Assembly: GCA_963676725.1 (NCBI GenBank)
Contig: OY781463.1
Coordinates: 620,001-684,000 of the forward strand
DNA length: 64,000 nt
Origin: G963662905 sp963676725
GTDB taxonomy: Bacteria; Bacteroidota; Bacteroidia; Bacteroidales; WRLA01
Direction: 5' to 3'
Shown here piece after piece: positions 26,128-37,178 of this stretch. Every line of letters starts with the position of its first letter. Position 1 is the first letter of the stretch. A program made the translations under genes and the position numbers. The notes below the pieces were generated by a model, which saw only the letters and a program-made list of their open reading frames with translations, ran no database searches and was not told where the DNA came from.

Positions 26128-29100
26128 CTATTCCACCACAATCCGCTTATGAACAATAAACTCATCACATATAAAACGCAAAATGAAAACCCCGCTTTGC
26201 AGCTGCAGATTATATTCTTTTGTGAAGCTTTCGTTAATCGTTTGCTCGATTTTATCTCTACGTAGTATCTTTCCGCTGATATCCAAAAAGTCAATTCGTT
26301 GCAAATGTATGTTTGGCTTTGTTGCTTCAAATTGTAATTGGAAATGCCCATGATTCGGATTTGGCCAAACATGAAGCTTCCCAAAATATTCATTGCCTGT
26401 AATATCCTCGATTCCTGTTGTGATGATGTAGATTCCAGTGCTGTCGACAATATAATCTAAGCCGTAAATTGCTGTATCTGAATTGTATAAATGAACATAG
26501 TGCATGCTATCCATGGGTATGAACGGGATATCGACAAATATTCTGTATTCTCCGGTGTTCACTTCTTTAAAGCAATAGTCTCCGGCATTATCTGTTTTTG
26601 TGCGTTGGGTGATTTGCCATGGATCATTGTCTTTACTGTCTATAAATACCTGCAAATACATATCCGCATCCTCAATTGGAGCACCGTGTTTATGTTTTGA
26701 TGGATCATCATAGCGCACATTTCCACATAAAAGCCCATTGCCAAATCCATTATCATAGAGTTTTAACAGATCGATGTTTATATTTTCTAATTCATTGATG
26801 CCAAGACTTGCATCAACAATGCGGGCCTGATGCCAATAGGGCGTTTTTTTGTACCATGTGCGTATGCTGTTGCTTTGTTCTTTTGAATATGCACTAATGA
26901 TATAGCGTTCACAACGATTGATGTCTTTGAGGATATAATGACCATTTTCATCGCTTATGCATGAATCCAAAGCCGAAGAAGGCTTGCCATTATTCCAATT
27001 ATAAAGGTTTACTTGTGCTTCAGAAAGGACTATGCCGTCCATGCTGATCAAACCACTGATGTTCATGGTGGGCGAGGATCCAATGAAAATTGAATCAATG
27101 GAAATACAGCCAAGATCATTAGTGACTTCAACCCAATAGAGACCGGTATTTTCTACGATTTGTTCTGCTTGCGTGCTGCCATCCTGCCAAAGGTAAGTGG
27201 TATAATTGCCGGCATCCAAAATTAGCTCATCACCGGGACAAATTGCTGTATCCGGACCTAGATCAACAGCTTTGATCATCCCAACAGTCAAATCCTGAAT
27301 CATGCCATTACTGCAGCCGTTTTCATCTTGAACAATAAGGCGTATTTCATAATCTCCGCTACTGGCAAAAATATGCGTTGGGTGTTGATCAGTTGCTGTA
27401 CAACTATCCCCAAAATCCCAGATCCATTGTGTTATTACTGCTTCAGATGATGTGCTGATATCTGTGAATTGTGTTGCCTGTCCGGCGCAACTTGGTCCGA
27501 CATAAAAATTAGCTTGGGGCGTATCTGTGATGATAATTGGGTTTGTGTAAGTATCTGAACATCCATGACTTGTTTCTATAATGAGTTCGATATTATAGCT
27601 TGATGCTGCGCTGTATTCATGCTCGGGGTTTTGCTGGTTTGATGTGTTTCCGTCACCAAAGTCCCAACTCCATGAAATAATGGTGTCATCGCTGCTGGTC
27701 GAAAGATCATGAAATTGTGTAGGGCTTCCCAGACATGTGTTTTCAAAATCAAAATGGGCATTGGGCTGTGCTATTACCTTCACTGTTTTGTATACAGTGT
27801 CCATACAGCCCATATTTGATTTTACTTCCAACATAACTGTATAAAAGTCGGCTTCGGAGTAGATGTGTTCCGGATTTTGCTCGCTTGATATGTACCCATC
27901 ACCAAATTCCCAATGGCATGTCAGGTTTTCTAAACCGCTGCTTTGGTTATAAAAACGACTGGCTGTGCCCAGACAAACATCAGGGCAGTTGAATGCGGCC
28001 TGTGGTTTTAGTGAAATGCTTAAGGTCAGGCTATCAGAGTCTTCCGGGCAATCTGAGCTTGGATCAAAGACAGTAAGGATGAGGATTGTACTGCCGTTGT
28101 TTATATCATTGGCGCCGGGAAAATAAATGCTGTTTAAGGCGCTGGGATTACTGAAAGTTCCGTCGCCTGTGGTAGACCATAAACTGCTACTTGCATTAGA
28201 TGGCCCTCCATTTAAATGAATAAAATCTTCTGCGCAAATTTCACTGTCATCGCCAGCTGAAGCGTACATCATAGGAATAAAGTCGATGCGGATTGTATCT
28301 GAAACATCTTCAAAGCAGGGGGATATTCCTTGAACATTCAACCAAAGAAGCACAAAGCCCTGTTCCAAATCCCCGTCGCCGGGATGATACACATTATGCG
28401 GACTGTTAGGATCATCAAAAACGCCATCACCATTGGTTTCCCATTGCGATGTGGATGCATTATAAATTTGTGCTTCCAAATGAATGTCGTTTATGGAGCA
28501 GGTGCTGAAATTTTCACCCAGAAAAACCTGAGGTAAATACTGTATGTTTAAAGTCATGCTGTCCGTTGAGGCATCACAAACACTATTCAGGGCATTTGCA
28601 GTGAGATAAAGCTGTACCTGACCTAAAGCAAGATCTTGTGTTCCAGGTGTATATAGCGCATCCAATTCTTGTGCATCACTAAAAAGGCCATCGCCGGAGC
28701 TTTCCCATAAATAGGATGCGGCGTTTTCTCCATTACCATTCATGGTGATGGACATATTTTCACAAACCAAAGCATCTTCACCTGCATGAGCAATTGGTTG
28801 CGGGAGTAATGTTAATAAAAGACTATCGCTTGCATTTCCGGGGCATGATGTTGTTCCCATTGCCGTGAGTGTCAGCTGAACAATTCCATTGTCAATATCT
28901 TCAATTCCTGGAGTATATATTGCCTGTGAGGAAGATGGGTCATCAAATGTGCCATCTCCATTGCTTGTCCAAAGGAGACCGCCTGCATACTGAACCCAGC
29001 CTGTTGTTTGAAAAACATTATTACTGCATATAGCTTCATCACTGCCGGCATGCGCTTCAGCCATCGAATTCATATGGATGTTGATCGAGTCTGTATATGT

Positions 29101-32100
29101 GTTGAGACATGGTGCAAGAGGGAATGCAGTAAGTGTAAGTGTAACGGATAAATTGTTGATGTCATTGTCGCCGGGTGTATAAATTGCATTGAGTAATGAC
29201 GCATCATCAAACTCACCATCACCTAAACTGCTCCAAAGAATGTTGTCATAATTTTGGGCAAGGCCAAATAGAGGAATATTATTTCCTTCACAAATTATTG
29301 TATCGGAACCTGCATCAGCAAAAGGAAGCTCATTTATTTCAACAAACATTGTGTCTGAAACATTCCCTTGACAAGGTGGTGATGCAGTAGCATGTATGAT
29401 GATATTGAAACTGCCTACAGTTAAATCTTCTTCACCGGGAATATATTGTGTATTCAATGAGTTTGGATCTTCAAAGCTACCGTCTCCGGTGGTTTCCCAA
29501 ACCCATGATCCTGCTTCAGCAATTTCGCCATGTAATTGTAAGCTGCCGTTTTCACAAATTACAGTGTCGCTTCCGGCAAAAGCCTGAGGTAGTTTCCCTG
29601 AAGGAACATTTTTGCTGATTTGGTCGAGGCATGTATTTTCGTCCGTTACTGTCAATTGCGCAGTATAATCGCCAAGTTGTTCGTAGATGTGTTTTGGGTT
29701 TTGCGTAGTGCTGCTGTTGACAGGGGAGGAGGGATCGCCAAAGTCCCATAACCATTGAATAATTTGTCCTTCGTTGCTGGTTGATAGATCGGTAAAACTT
29801 GTGGAATCGCCCCAACATGCAGTGTCTGCAATAAAATTAGCAGTTGGCAAAGCAAATACTTTGATGTTCTTTATGGCAGTATCTGATACTCCATTATTGT
29901 TGTAGGCGATTAAAATTGTTTCATGAATTCCTGCAGTTGGGAATGTAAATTCCGGATTTTCTTCCGTGGATGTATTGCCATTGCCAAAATCCCAGTGCCA
30001 TGAACTTGAATTATCGCTGCTGAGGTTTGTGAAATGCGTCATCAAACCGAAACATATTGTGTCAGAGGTAAAATCAGCGATAACATCATTGTCGATGACC
30101 ACTATTTCACCAGTTTGAGAATGATGGCAGCCAAATTCTGTTTGAATGCTCAGCTGCACTGTATAATTGCCCGGATTTAGATAAATATGTTGTGGGTTTT
30201 GTTCGGATGAAAAAGTTCCATCGCCAAATGCCCAATACCATGAAATGATTTCGCCATCAGCGGAAGTACTTAGGTCGTTAAAAATTGCCGCTTGACCTAA
30301 TTCTGAAGTATCAACATTAAAAGCTGCCGAGGGTAATTGGTGTACTATTGCAGGATGTATAATGGTGTCTGAACAGCCTAGGCTATTGCTTGCAATAAGT
30401 TGACATTCATAGGTTCCTGCAGCGCCATACTGATGTTGTGTATTCTGAACATTGGCAGTTGCCCCATCACCAAAACTCCATTGCCATGATGTTAAGGTTC
30501 CCTCAATAGCCTGCGATGCATCGAAAAAATAATTGCTATCGTTAAGGCAGCTTTCCGAAAGGGTGAAGGCGGCAATTGGTTGTGGGAAAATTTCTATAGT
30601 TTCGGAAGTGTCATTATAACAGCCTGCATTGGAGTAAGCCCTGAAACAAACCGGAAACACACCTCCAGTATCAAAGGAGTATAATGGGTTTTGCAGCATT
30701 GAAGTGTCCTCGTCGTTGAAATACCACTCATAATGCTCGATGAAATAGCCGCCGCCAACTGTTGCAGAGCCATTGAACTGTATTTCTGTACCTGCGCATC
30801 CCGGAGTCGCGCTAAAGCTTACTACCGGCGATGGCTTTGAATAGCGCATTTCTTCCAAGGTGTCGTTGTTTGGATTGTCATCATAGACATCAATGAGCCA
30901 GATTTTAAAGGCATAATCGCCTTGTGGACTCATATTTATGCCTTCCCGAAAGGTATACATCAGGTCATTATTGAGGCTTCCTTCTATGGTGTCTGTATAA
31001 ATGGGCCCATTATTGACTTGATATGCAATTTTAAGGTCTATGAATGGGATATCTCCAAATTGACGGATGAGAACAGTAATGCTGTCAATGCTTTCGTGAG
31101 CGCAACTGAGGTTGGGGCTTAGCAAATGGATTAAGCCAAAATCGGCCATAAATTCCACTGCTCCCATATCCGGAGCCTGATCGTGGCGTAATTTGCCATA
31201 AAGATCTCGTTCAATTCCGGAAATCGGAAGGCCGGCACCGTTTAATTGACGCTGGTATGGCTGAGGATTGTTTGATGCAGGGAAAAGTGGTGCAAGGTTT
31301 TTTGAATTTGCATCCCCCAAAATAGCTGCGCCCCAAATATTGATGTCGCTATACTCAGTGCCTTGATAATAACCAATTTGCCCTGTTGGGCTATAGTAAT
31401 CGTTATAGTCTACTTCGCAGGTGGGAAAATCACTTTTGAAATATGCAGGGATGCCCGTGTTTTGACAGCTAAAAATATTGTTTTTAATAATAAGATTGGT
31501 AACATTGTCTGAGCCAAAAGCTGTAATCGCAATGGCTTGACTACCGGTTTGGTTGGTTCCTGTTTGATTTATGGTGTTAAAATAAAGGTGGCACGAATCC
31601 GCAGAAGGATAGAGGTTGATGCCCCGGGAAAAGCCTTGTCCGCCAACTTCTACGAAATTGTTGATAATTTGAGTGCCTTTAGATTGCACCATAATCCCTG
31701 AATTATTTTGTACGCCCAGAACCTGATTTCCTATAATTGATTTAATATTGGTTCCGGAGACAAAAATGCCGGGATTATTGCCCGCGTTAATGATATTGTA
31801 GTCGATGACAGAATTTTTTGGAAAGCCTGAGGCAGCAACATTGATTTTTGTTAGCGTATTAAATGTTATTTCGAAAAAATTATTTGATGTATAGGTAGAC
31901 TTGAATTCTGTGCCAACGTTTTTGGAAAAAACTATATGGGTATTGTTTTTTGAGGCAATGCAGTTTCCGGAGAGTTGGTTGTGCAGAATGGCAATATTAT
32001 TATTCGACTCATTGATTAATAATTGATTGCGTATGCTGGAGCTTAGGATTAGAATAGAATCGGATTGATTTAACAGGATGTTTTTGCTGAACGAACATTG

Positions 32101-35100
32101 CTCAAAGGAACAGTTTTGGGAATTTTCGGTTTGAACAGAGACCGAGGAGTACTCCCTGCTGATACTCATATTCTTGAAGTGAACATACTGTGTATTACCG
32201 AGTGAAAGCGTAAAATTATCGCTATTTGTGCTCGGATCGCTTTTTAAAAGAACAGCAAGAGAATCTCCTGATTCTGATCGGAATGTAACTGTATTTATTG
32301 CAGATGTGCCCACAATTGGTCCAAGTTCAATTTGCTCATTATAGATGCCATCGCGTACATCAAAAATAACAGGACAGGTAATTCCTGAGCCATTTAAAGC
32401 ACCCACAGCCTGGGTGAAATTTTCAAAATATCCATCACTGCCACCAATGGTATAGATTCCACAAAGCGATGTCGAAAGATTGTTTAAATAGCTTGTGTCG
32501 TTATAGGGATCAATATCTGTTTGGTGATTTGGGTTTTTACTCCAGCTTTTAAGATGAAAAAAGTCTGTGCCAAGGAAAGAAAATGCGGCATCAAGGGTTA
32601 CTTCCTCTGCTTCTTTATATGCCAAATTCCCTGTCCAATTGAAGGTGTTTTGCAGCACGCCATTCACTGTCCATTGAATATCGGCAGACGTAAGGTTTTC
32701 TGTTCCTTGGTTTCTCAGCAGCACACGAATCGCGTGTATTGAGCCTTGCAAAGGGCTGATTGGAGAGGCAAAATGATCAATGCCTGCATCAATTTGTTTT
32801 AGGTCAAATTCAAATGCACCAATATCCGGAGGATTGCTGCGTATAACAGAATCTATATCGACCTCAATATCGGCGAATGCCTGACCTGCTCCATTTAATA
32901 AAGTATGATGAGGAATGAGAAGGCTGTTTGAAGTGAATCTTGGGTTAATCGTAATGCTGTGCGCATCATCATTTATGTTTGTTTTCCAGCTGTTTAAATC
33001 AGTATAAATGCTATCGTTGATTTGTCCTATTTTTCCACTTGAGCTATTGTAGTCATTAAAATCAAGCGAAATATTATGCTTCTCACCAAGTAGTTTAATG
33101 GGTATGCCGGTATTTTTACAGTACAGGATATTGTTCTTAACGTGGAGGTTAGAAATGGTTCCGCCAATCAGCAGAGCCGTGCTTTGTGTTGGATGCGTGC
33201 CCATTTGATGAATGCTATTGAAAAGTACAGCACATGAATCGGCACTGCCTGATAAAGAAATACCTGTACTTGCGCCGGTTCCTTCTGTTTCGATGCTGTT
33301 GTTGATGATGTTTATCGCATTTCCCAAGCAGTATATACCGGTTTGGTTCGTAACATCATATATTTTATTGCCGCTGATTTCTGAAATATTGTTTCCTGAT
33401 ACTATTATTGCAGGATGGCTTGTCAATTTAGAAATAATTGTATTGTTTGTGATTTTTGAAGTCTTAGGTAAAGATGTGGCATTTAAAAGAATATGATAGA
33501 GTTGATTATTGTGGATATTAACTGCGGAAGCGTTTCTGATCGTTAGTTTCTCTGCAATATTGTTCCGGAATTCAATATGTGCATTTTCTCCCGTAAATAT
33601 GCAATCATAGCGGTTTAGGATATTCGATGTAAAGGCATTATTGATGATCTCAATAAAAGAATTATTGTTGCTAAGTTCCAAATTGCCTAGTAGAGTGTTG
33701 TTGTCCAAGAGTATAGAGTCCGAATTTTCTATAAGGAAGTTTCGATTAACAGAGCAATTGCTGAAAGAGCAGTGGGAAGCTTGATCCATCATAATCGATG
33801 TGGCACCCTCGCCTTTTTTTATTTTAATTCCTTTAAAATGAACATATTGGGCTTTATTGTATTTCAAAGAATAATCCAATATGCTGAATGATTGATAACT
33901 AAGGATTACTGCATATTCATTGGCCGTATCCGGCTGAAATGTAATAGTATTGATCTCCGAACTTCCTGCAACGGAATCAATAATAATCTGTTCGTCGTAA
34001 TTGCCTTCGCGCACATAGAAAACTACAGGGCATGTAATTCCTGCTTGGTTTAGTGCAACTGCTGCTTCGCTAAAGTTTTCAAAATCAGGATCCTCGCCGC
34101 CAATCGTATAAATACCACAGATTGAGCTCGCTAGATCCCTTAAATATGCTGTGTCATTTGCGGGAACAATATCTGCAATCCCATTGGGCTGTTCACTCCA
34201 TGCTTTTAAATGATAAATTGGCCTGCCTGAAAAAATGTGGTTCGCCTCCAGGATTATTTCGGCACTTTCGCGATAACCAAGATTACCGGTCCAATTTAAA
34301 GGGCTTTGTAGCTCATCGTTTATTGTCCATTGAATTGTCGCATTGAGCAGAGGATTAGTACCTTGATTCCGAAGCAATACAACAATATCTTGAATATTGC
34401 CAGTCAATGGTTTCTCTGGGGAAATAAAATAATCGATGCCGGCATCAGTCTGCTCCAGGTCAAATTCAATTGCTCCAATATCCGGTGGGTTGCTGCGGAT
34501 TTTGTTGTTTATGTCCATAGCAACATCAGTTAGGCTCAATCCGGTTCCATTGAGTAAAGTGTGATGCGGCACCATCAGGCTATCTGAGGCAAAACGGGGA
34601 TCAATTTCTACGCTATTTACGCCACCTCCAATAGCTGCCTGCCATTCGGCCATATCCGTATAAAGAACATCATTATAGGAACCAATCACACCATCAGTAC
34701 TGAAATAATTATTATGGCTAAAAATATTGGATGTTGAATTTCCATTGATCAATACAGGAATACGGGCTTCCTTACAACGAAAAATATTGTTTTCTATCTT
34801 GAGCATTTCCGCACCCGCTTCAAGATAAAGGGCATTTGTTTCTGAATGCTTTATCGAGCTTTGGTTGATTGTATTAAAAAGGATTCTGCACGAATCAGCC
34901 TGCTCGGCAATATGAATACTGCCATCATTAAAACAATTGCTCGAATGAATGATATTGTTGATAATATCTACATGTGTGGCTTTAATTAATAATGCTGCTT
35001 TTGAAAGAATATTATGTATACGGTTGTTGCTGATGCTTTTAATATTGTTTCCTTCTACTATTATTGCTACCCGCCCGCCTGAATTAGATGGCATTGTATT

Positions 35101-36678
35101 ATTATCAATCACAGTGCTGGGAGGATAAGAATTAGCTTTGACGCTTATATGCCGGATTGTATTTGAGAGGATTTTGATGGATGAATTCAAATAGCCTTCA
35201 CAAATAAAATAGGGTGTGGTATTTTTCGTAATCGTGATGTTTGTATTGCTGTTTTCTGAATCGATCCCTTCTAGGATTTCGCAGCCTTCTACGAAAATAT
35301 GCTGATTTGAATTTTGTAATTTTAGGTTTTTATAAAGCAGTGATTGAAGTATGCTCAGGGAATCCGTGCTGTTGAGTTTGATATTTTTTTGGATGGCGCA
35401 ATGGGAAAAAGAACAGTGTGCGCTATTAGTACTTGCAATGGCTTGCGTTGATGATATTCCCCTATCAAAGCTCATTCGTTTAAAATGAATATGTTCTGCA
35501 AAATTTAATTGGAGCGTATAATCCAATGTGAAATTCACAAGGCTGTTTGTGAGTGTAACCGAAGATGAATCTCCATTTTCTGATTGGAAGGTGATTGTAT
35601 TTATTGCTGAAGCGCCAAGAATTTCGCCCAATAAAATTTGTTCGTCATAAACGCCACTGCGCACATTAAAAACGACCGGACAGCTAATGCCCGCAGTGCT
35701 GAGTGCATTCACAGCTGTAGTGAAATTTTCAAAATCTCCATCACTGCCACCAATGGTATAAGTGCCGCATAATGTGGCTGTAAGTCTTTTTTGTGTACTG
35801 TCGTTTTGGTGGTTTTCATCAGGAAGGCCATTTGGGTTTTCCTGCCAGGCAACAATATCAACGCCTTCACCGGAATTAAAATTATAATTTCCTAGCGGGA
35901 TGTCGGTTTCCTCTGTATTAAAAGGCACATTTCCGGTCCAATGCACCACTGCTTGCTCAATGCCATCGATTTTCCAATGAATATCTGTTGAGGTGATTGG
36001 GAAATAACCAAAATTGCTGAGATTGACTTTTATCTCCGTCAGTCCGGGAGCAAAGGGCATCACAGGATTGCTTATGGCGGATATTCCTGCATCATTATCT
36101 AAAGTAGCAAGTACTTTGATATTGTCGATTGCCCAAAACAAAGCGTTATCGCCTTCCCAGATAAAACGGAGGCGAGAGGATGAATTGCCTCCTGCCCATG
36201 CGGAAATATCGTATTGTGCTTGCTGCGGATTATCAGTGCTGTCCGTGAAACTATCCACCAGTTGCCATGCGCTGCCATCCCAGACTTCCACTTTTCCTAA
36301 TCCGGATCCGGCAAAAAAATGGTCGAAAAATAGTATAATGTGTTCTTTAAATGAGCAATCGAGGAAGGGTGAAACGAGTTCAGAAATTTCTTGGCCGTTT
36401 CCAGAGGAATAAGCCTCGCTATCGAAAATAGCAAACTGGCCGGAAACAGGATAATTGATGCTGCGTGCCCCGGGATTATCAAAATGCCAGACATCCGTGG
36501 GGGTTCCACTAATCGTATTGTTTTCCCAGTCCACCGGAGGAGTTGTTCCATTCGCTGCACTGAAATCTTCATTCATGATATAGGTTTGTGCCTGAATTGT
36601 GCTATGGGGCAATAGAAGGATAAGGGCTGTGAATCCACTTATGAGCCAATATACGCTTTTGTTCCACTGTTTCTTCAT
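26128..36678 (-). CDS. Giant T9SS-secreted mosaic surface protein (3516 aa), paralogue of 49608-61643
   Basis: Signal peptide (1-31, ending STIQAQ) and a jelly-roll/MAM-like domain (about 33-195). Three similar modules of about 545 residues follow (about 196-1845); each has an Ig-like part, a block of the form CGxYTIGGxDxxFENF (Cys at about 304, 854 and 1406) and a right-handed beta-helix rich in Asn. Five PKD domains (about 1948-2365), six PKD-like repeats (about 2365-2870), three more PKD domains (to about 3115), an Ig-like segment (LGPDTAICPGD), carboxypeptidase-regulatory-like domains, and a T9SS type A sorting tail (about 3440-3516, WPNPNHGHF) complete it. Export by T9SS and surface attachment or release are expected. 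Adhesion or matrix binding is inferred. No catalytic residues were recognised. The frame is uninterrupted. Confidence 0.9.
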   Translation of the reverse strand: MKKQWNKSVYWLISGFTALILLLPHSTIQAQTYIMNEDFSAANGTTPPVDWENNTISGTPTDVWHFDNPGARSINYPVSGQFAIFDSEAYSSGNGQEISELVSPFLDCSFKEHIILFFDHFFAGSGLGKVEVWDGSAWQLVDSFTDSTDNPQQAQYDISAWAGGNSSSRLRFIWEGDNALFWAIDNIKVLATLDNDAGISAISNPVMPFAPGLTEIKVNLSNFGYFPITSTDIHWKIDGIEQAVVHWTGNVPFNTEETDIPLGNYNFNSGEGVDIVAWQENPNGLPDENHQNDSTQKRLTATLCGTYTIGGSDGDFENFTTAVNALSTAGISCPVVFNVRSGVYDEQILLGEILGASAINTITFQSENGDSSSVTLTNSLVNFTLDYTLQLNFAEHIHFKRMSFDRGISSTQAIASTNSAHCSFSHCAIQKNIKLNSTDSLSILQSLLYKNLKLQNSNQHIFVEGCEILEGIDSENSNTNITITKNTTPYFICEGYLNSSIKILSNTIRHISVKANSYPPSTVIDNNTMPSNSGGRVAIIVEGNNIKSISNNRIHNILSKAALLIKATHVDIINNIIHSSNCFNDGSIHIAEQADSCRILFNTINQSSIKHSETNALYLEAGAEMLKIENNIFRCKEARIPVLINGNSTSNIFSHNNYFSTDGVIGSYNDVLYTDMAEWQAAIGGGVNSVEIDPRFASDSLMVPHHTLLNGTGLSLTDVAMDINNKIRSNPPDIGAIEFDLEQTDAGIDYFISPEKPLTGNIQDIVVLLRNQGTNPLLNATIQWTINDELQSPLNWTGNLGYRESAEIILEANHIFSGRPIYHLKAWSEQPNGIADIVPANDTAYLRDLASSICGIYTIGGEDPDFENFSEAAVALNQAGITCPVVFYVREGNYDEQIIIDSVAGSSEINTITFQPDTANEYAVILSYQSFSILDYSLKYNKAQYVHFKGIKIKKGEGATSIMMDQASHCSFSNCSVNRNFLIENSDSILLDNNTLLGNLELSNNNSFIEIINNAFTSNILNRYDCIFTGENAHIEFRNNIAEKLTIRNASAVNIHNNQLYHILLNATSLPKTSKITNNTIISKLTSHPAIIVSGNNISEISGNKIYDVTNQTGIYCLGNAINIINNSIETEGTGASTGISLSGSADSCAVLFNSIHQMGTHPTQSTALLIGGTISNLHVKNNILYCKNTGIPIKLLGEKHNISLDFNDYNSSSGKIGQINDSIYTDLNSWKTNINDDAHSITINPRFTSNSLLIPHHTLLNGAGQAFADIEVDIDSVIRSNPPDIGAFEFDLKQIDAGIDHFASPISPLQGSIHAIRVLLRNQGTENLTSADIQWTVNGVLQNTFNWTGNLAYKEAEEVTLDAAFSFLGTDFFHLKSWSKNPNHQTDIDPYNDTSYLNNLSTSLCGIYTIGGSDGYFENFTQAVGALNGSGITCPVIFDVRDGIYNEQIELGPIVGTSAINTVTFRSESGDSLAVLLKSDPSTNSDNFTLSLGNTQYVHFKNMSISREYSSVSVQTENSQNCSFEQCSFSKNILLNQSDSILILSSSIRNQLLINESNNNIAILHNQLSGNCIASKNNTHIVFSKNVGTEFKSTYTSNNFFEITFNTLTKINVAASGFPKNSVIDYNIINAGNNPGIFVSGTNIKSIIGNQVLGVQNNSGIMVQSKGTQIINNFVEVGGQGFSRGINLYPSADSCHLYFNTINQTGTNQTGSQAIAITAFGSDNVTNLIIKNNIFSCQNTGIPAYFKSDFPTCEVDYNDYYSPTGQIGYYQGTEYSDINIWGAAILGDANSKNLAPLFPASNNPQPYQRQLNGAGLPISGIERDLYGKLRHDQAPDMGAVEFMADFGLIHLLSPNLSCAHESIDSITVLIRQFGDIPFIDLKIAYQVNNGPIYTDTIEGSLNNDLMYTFREGINMSPQGDYAFKIWLIDVYDDNPNNDTLEEMRYSKPSPVVSFSATPGCAGTEIQFNGSATVGGGYFIEHYEWYFNDEDTSMLQNPLYSFDTGGVFPVCFRAYSNAGCYNDTSETIEIFPQPIAAFTLSESCLNDSNYFFDASQAIEGTLTSWQWSFGDGATANVQNTQHQYGAAGTYECQLIASNSLGCSDTIIHPAIVHQLPSAAFNVDTSELGQAAIFNDLSTSADGEIISWYWAFGDGTFSSEQNPQHIYLNPGNYTVQLSIQTEFGCHHSQTGEIVVIDNDVIADFTSDTICFGLMTHFTNLSSDNSSSWHWDFGNGNTSTEENPEFTFPTAGIHETILIAYNNNGVSDTAIKNIKVFALPTANFIADTACWGDSTSFTDLSTSNEGQIIQWLWDFGDPSSPVNSSTTQNPKHIYEQLGDYTAQLTVTDENTCLDQISKNVPSGKLPQAFAGSDTVICENGSLQLHGEIAEAGSWVWETTGDGSFEDPNSLNTQYIPGEEDLTVGSFNIIIHATASPPCQGNVSDTMFVEINELPFADAGSDTIICEGNNIPLFGLAQNYDNILWSSLGDGEFDDASLLNAIYTPGDNDINNLSVTLTLTAFPLAPCLNTYTDSINIHMNSMAEAHAGSDEAICSNNVFQTTGWVQYAGGLLWTSNGDGTFDDPSSSQAIYTPGIEDIDNGIVQLTLTAMGTTSCPGNASDSLLLTLLPQPIAHAGEDALVCENMSITMNGNGENAASYLWESSGDGLFSDAQELDALYTPGTQDLALGQVQLYLTANALNSVCDASTDSMTLNIQYLPQVFLGENFSTCSINDIHLEAQIYNASTSQWETNGDGVFDDPNSPHNVYHPGDGDLEQGFVLLWLNVQGISPCFEDVSDTIRIDFIPMMYASAGDDSEICAEDFIHLNGGPSNASSSLWSTTGDGTFSNPSALNSIYFPGANDINNGSTILILTVFDPSSDCPEDSDSLTLSISLKPQAAFNCPDVCLGTASRFYNQSSGLENLTCHWEFGDGYISSEQNPEHIYSEADFYTVMLEVKSNMGCMDTVYKTVKVIAQPNAHFDFENTCLGSPTQFHDLSTSSDDTIISWSWDFGDGNTSNQQNPEHEYSAASSYNIELIIETSHGCSDTYTNPIIITDTPQANFYVGPSCAGQATQFTDISTSSEAVITQWIWDFGDSCTATDQHPTHIFASSGDYEIRLIVQDENGCSNGMIQDLTVGMIKAVDLGPDTAICPGDELILDAGNYTTYLWQDGSTQAEQIVENTGLYWVEVTNDLGCISIDSIFIGSSPTMNISGLISMDGIVLSEAQVNLYNWNNGKPSSALDSCISDENGHYILKDINRCERYIISAYSKEQSNSIRTWYKKTPYWHQARIVDASLGINELENINIDLLKLYDNGFGNGLLCGNVRYDDPSKHKHGAPIEDADMYLQVFIDSKDNDPWQITQRTKTDNAGDYCFKEVNTGEYRIFVDIPFIPMDSMHYVHLYNSDTAIYGLDYIVDSTGIYIITTGIEDITGNEYFGKLHVWPNPNHGHFQLQFEATKPNIHLQRIDFLDISGKILRRDKIEQTINESFTKEYNLQLQSGVFILRFICDEFIVHKRIVVE

Positions 36679-36928
36679 GTTTGATGTTTTGCTAAAAACA
36701 CAATTTTTTTGAACTGTTTTTCAAGTGTGAAAATAAATATTTTTGAATAATTTAGGTTTCTAAGTTGTTTATATACTTATGTTTATGGTTTGTTTTCCGA
36801 TATTTTTTTCGGAATCATAATATGCTGTTCTTTTTACAAGACCATGTATTATTCTTAAGGTTGCTTGTATGAAGAGGTTTGTTTAATAGTTTATAATGTT
36901 TTAAAATACAGTGATAGGAGTATGAAGG

Positions 36929-37018
36929 TTCTGGGAGATTTAATACATTCAATATTGAAATTTTAATTAGATTTTATATATTTGCTCAAATAAATAGGAA
37001 AGCATGAACCGACAATCC
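36929..37018 (+). repeat. Promoter-leader module, copy 1
   Basis: Collinear with copy 2 at 44140-44235. It contains TTG (36955-36957), a 19-base spacer and TATATTTG (36977-36984), then AGGAAA and a mini-frame from ATG 37004 to TAG 37045 reading MNRQSQINYYAHS. Copy 2 has the same promoter spacing and a mini-frame starting MNRQ. Confidence 0.65.
36955..36984 (+). promoter_or_regulatory. Bacteroidota-type promoter upstream of the prolyl oligopeptidase
   Basis: TTG at 36955-36957, 19-base spacer, TATATTTG at 36977-36984. It lies 194 bases before the peptidase ATG, so the leader would be about 185 bases and include the MNRQ mini-frame. Confidence 0.7.
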
Positions 37019-37178
37019 CAAATTAACTATTACGCTCATAGTTAGATTTTTATGGAATGGAGCGTTTTGTATAAAGCAGATATCTTGGATTTAGAAAGGA
37101 GATTACCTTTAGGAGTTGTAGGTATATGATTATGGATTGTATCCTAATAAATGTGTTAAGCAATAATATTCTAAATAA

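Larger units (their letters stand above)
36679..37178. other. Divergent intergenic region; promoter module on the right, little on the left
   Basis: The left 250 bases are AT-rich, with only a small hairpin TTCCGA/TCGGAA (36795-36800 with 36809-36814); no minus-strand promoter for the giant gene was recognised. The right half holds the promoter-leader repeat (36929-37018) and then about 130 bases without features before the peptidase start. Confidence 0.6.

Noticed and set aside
26128..36678. Giant gene as an assembly artefact or several fused genes
   Set aside because: One continuous frame with signal peptide at one end and sorting tail at the other, and an independent paralogue has the same order.
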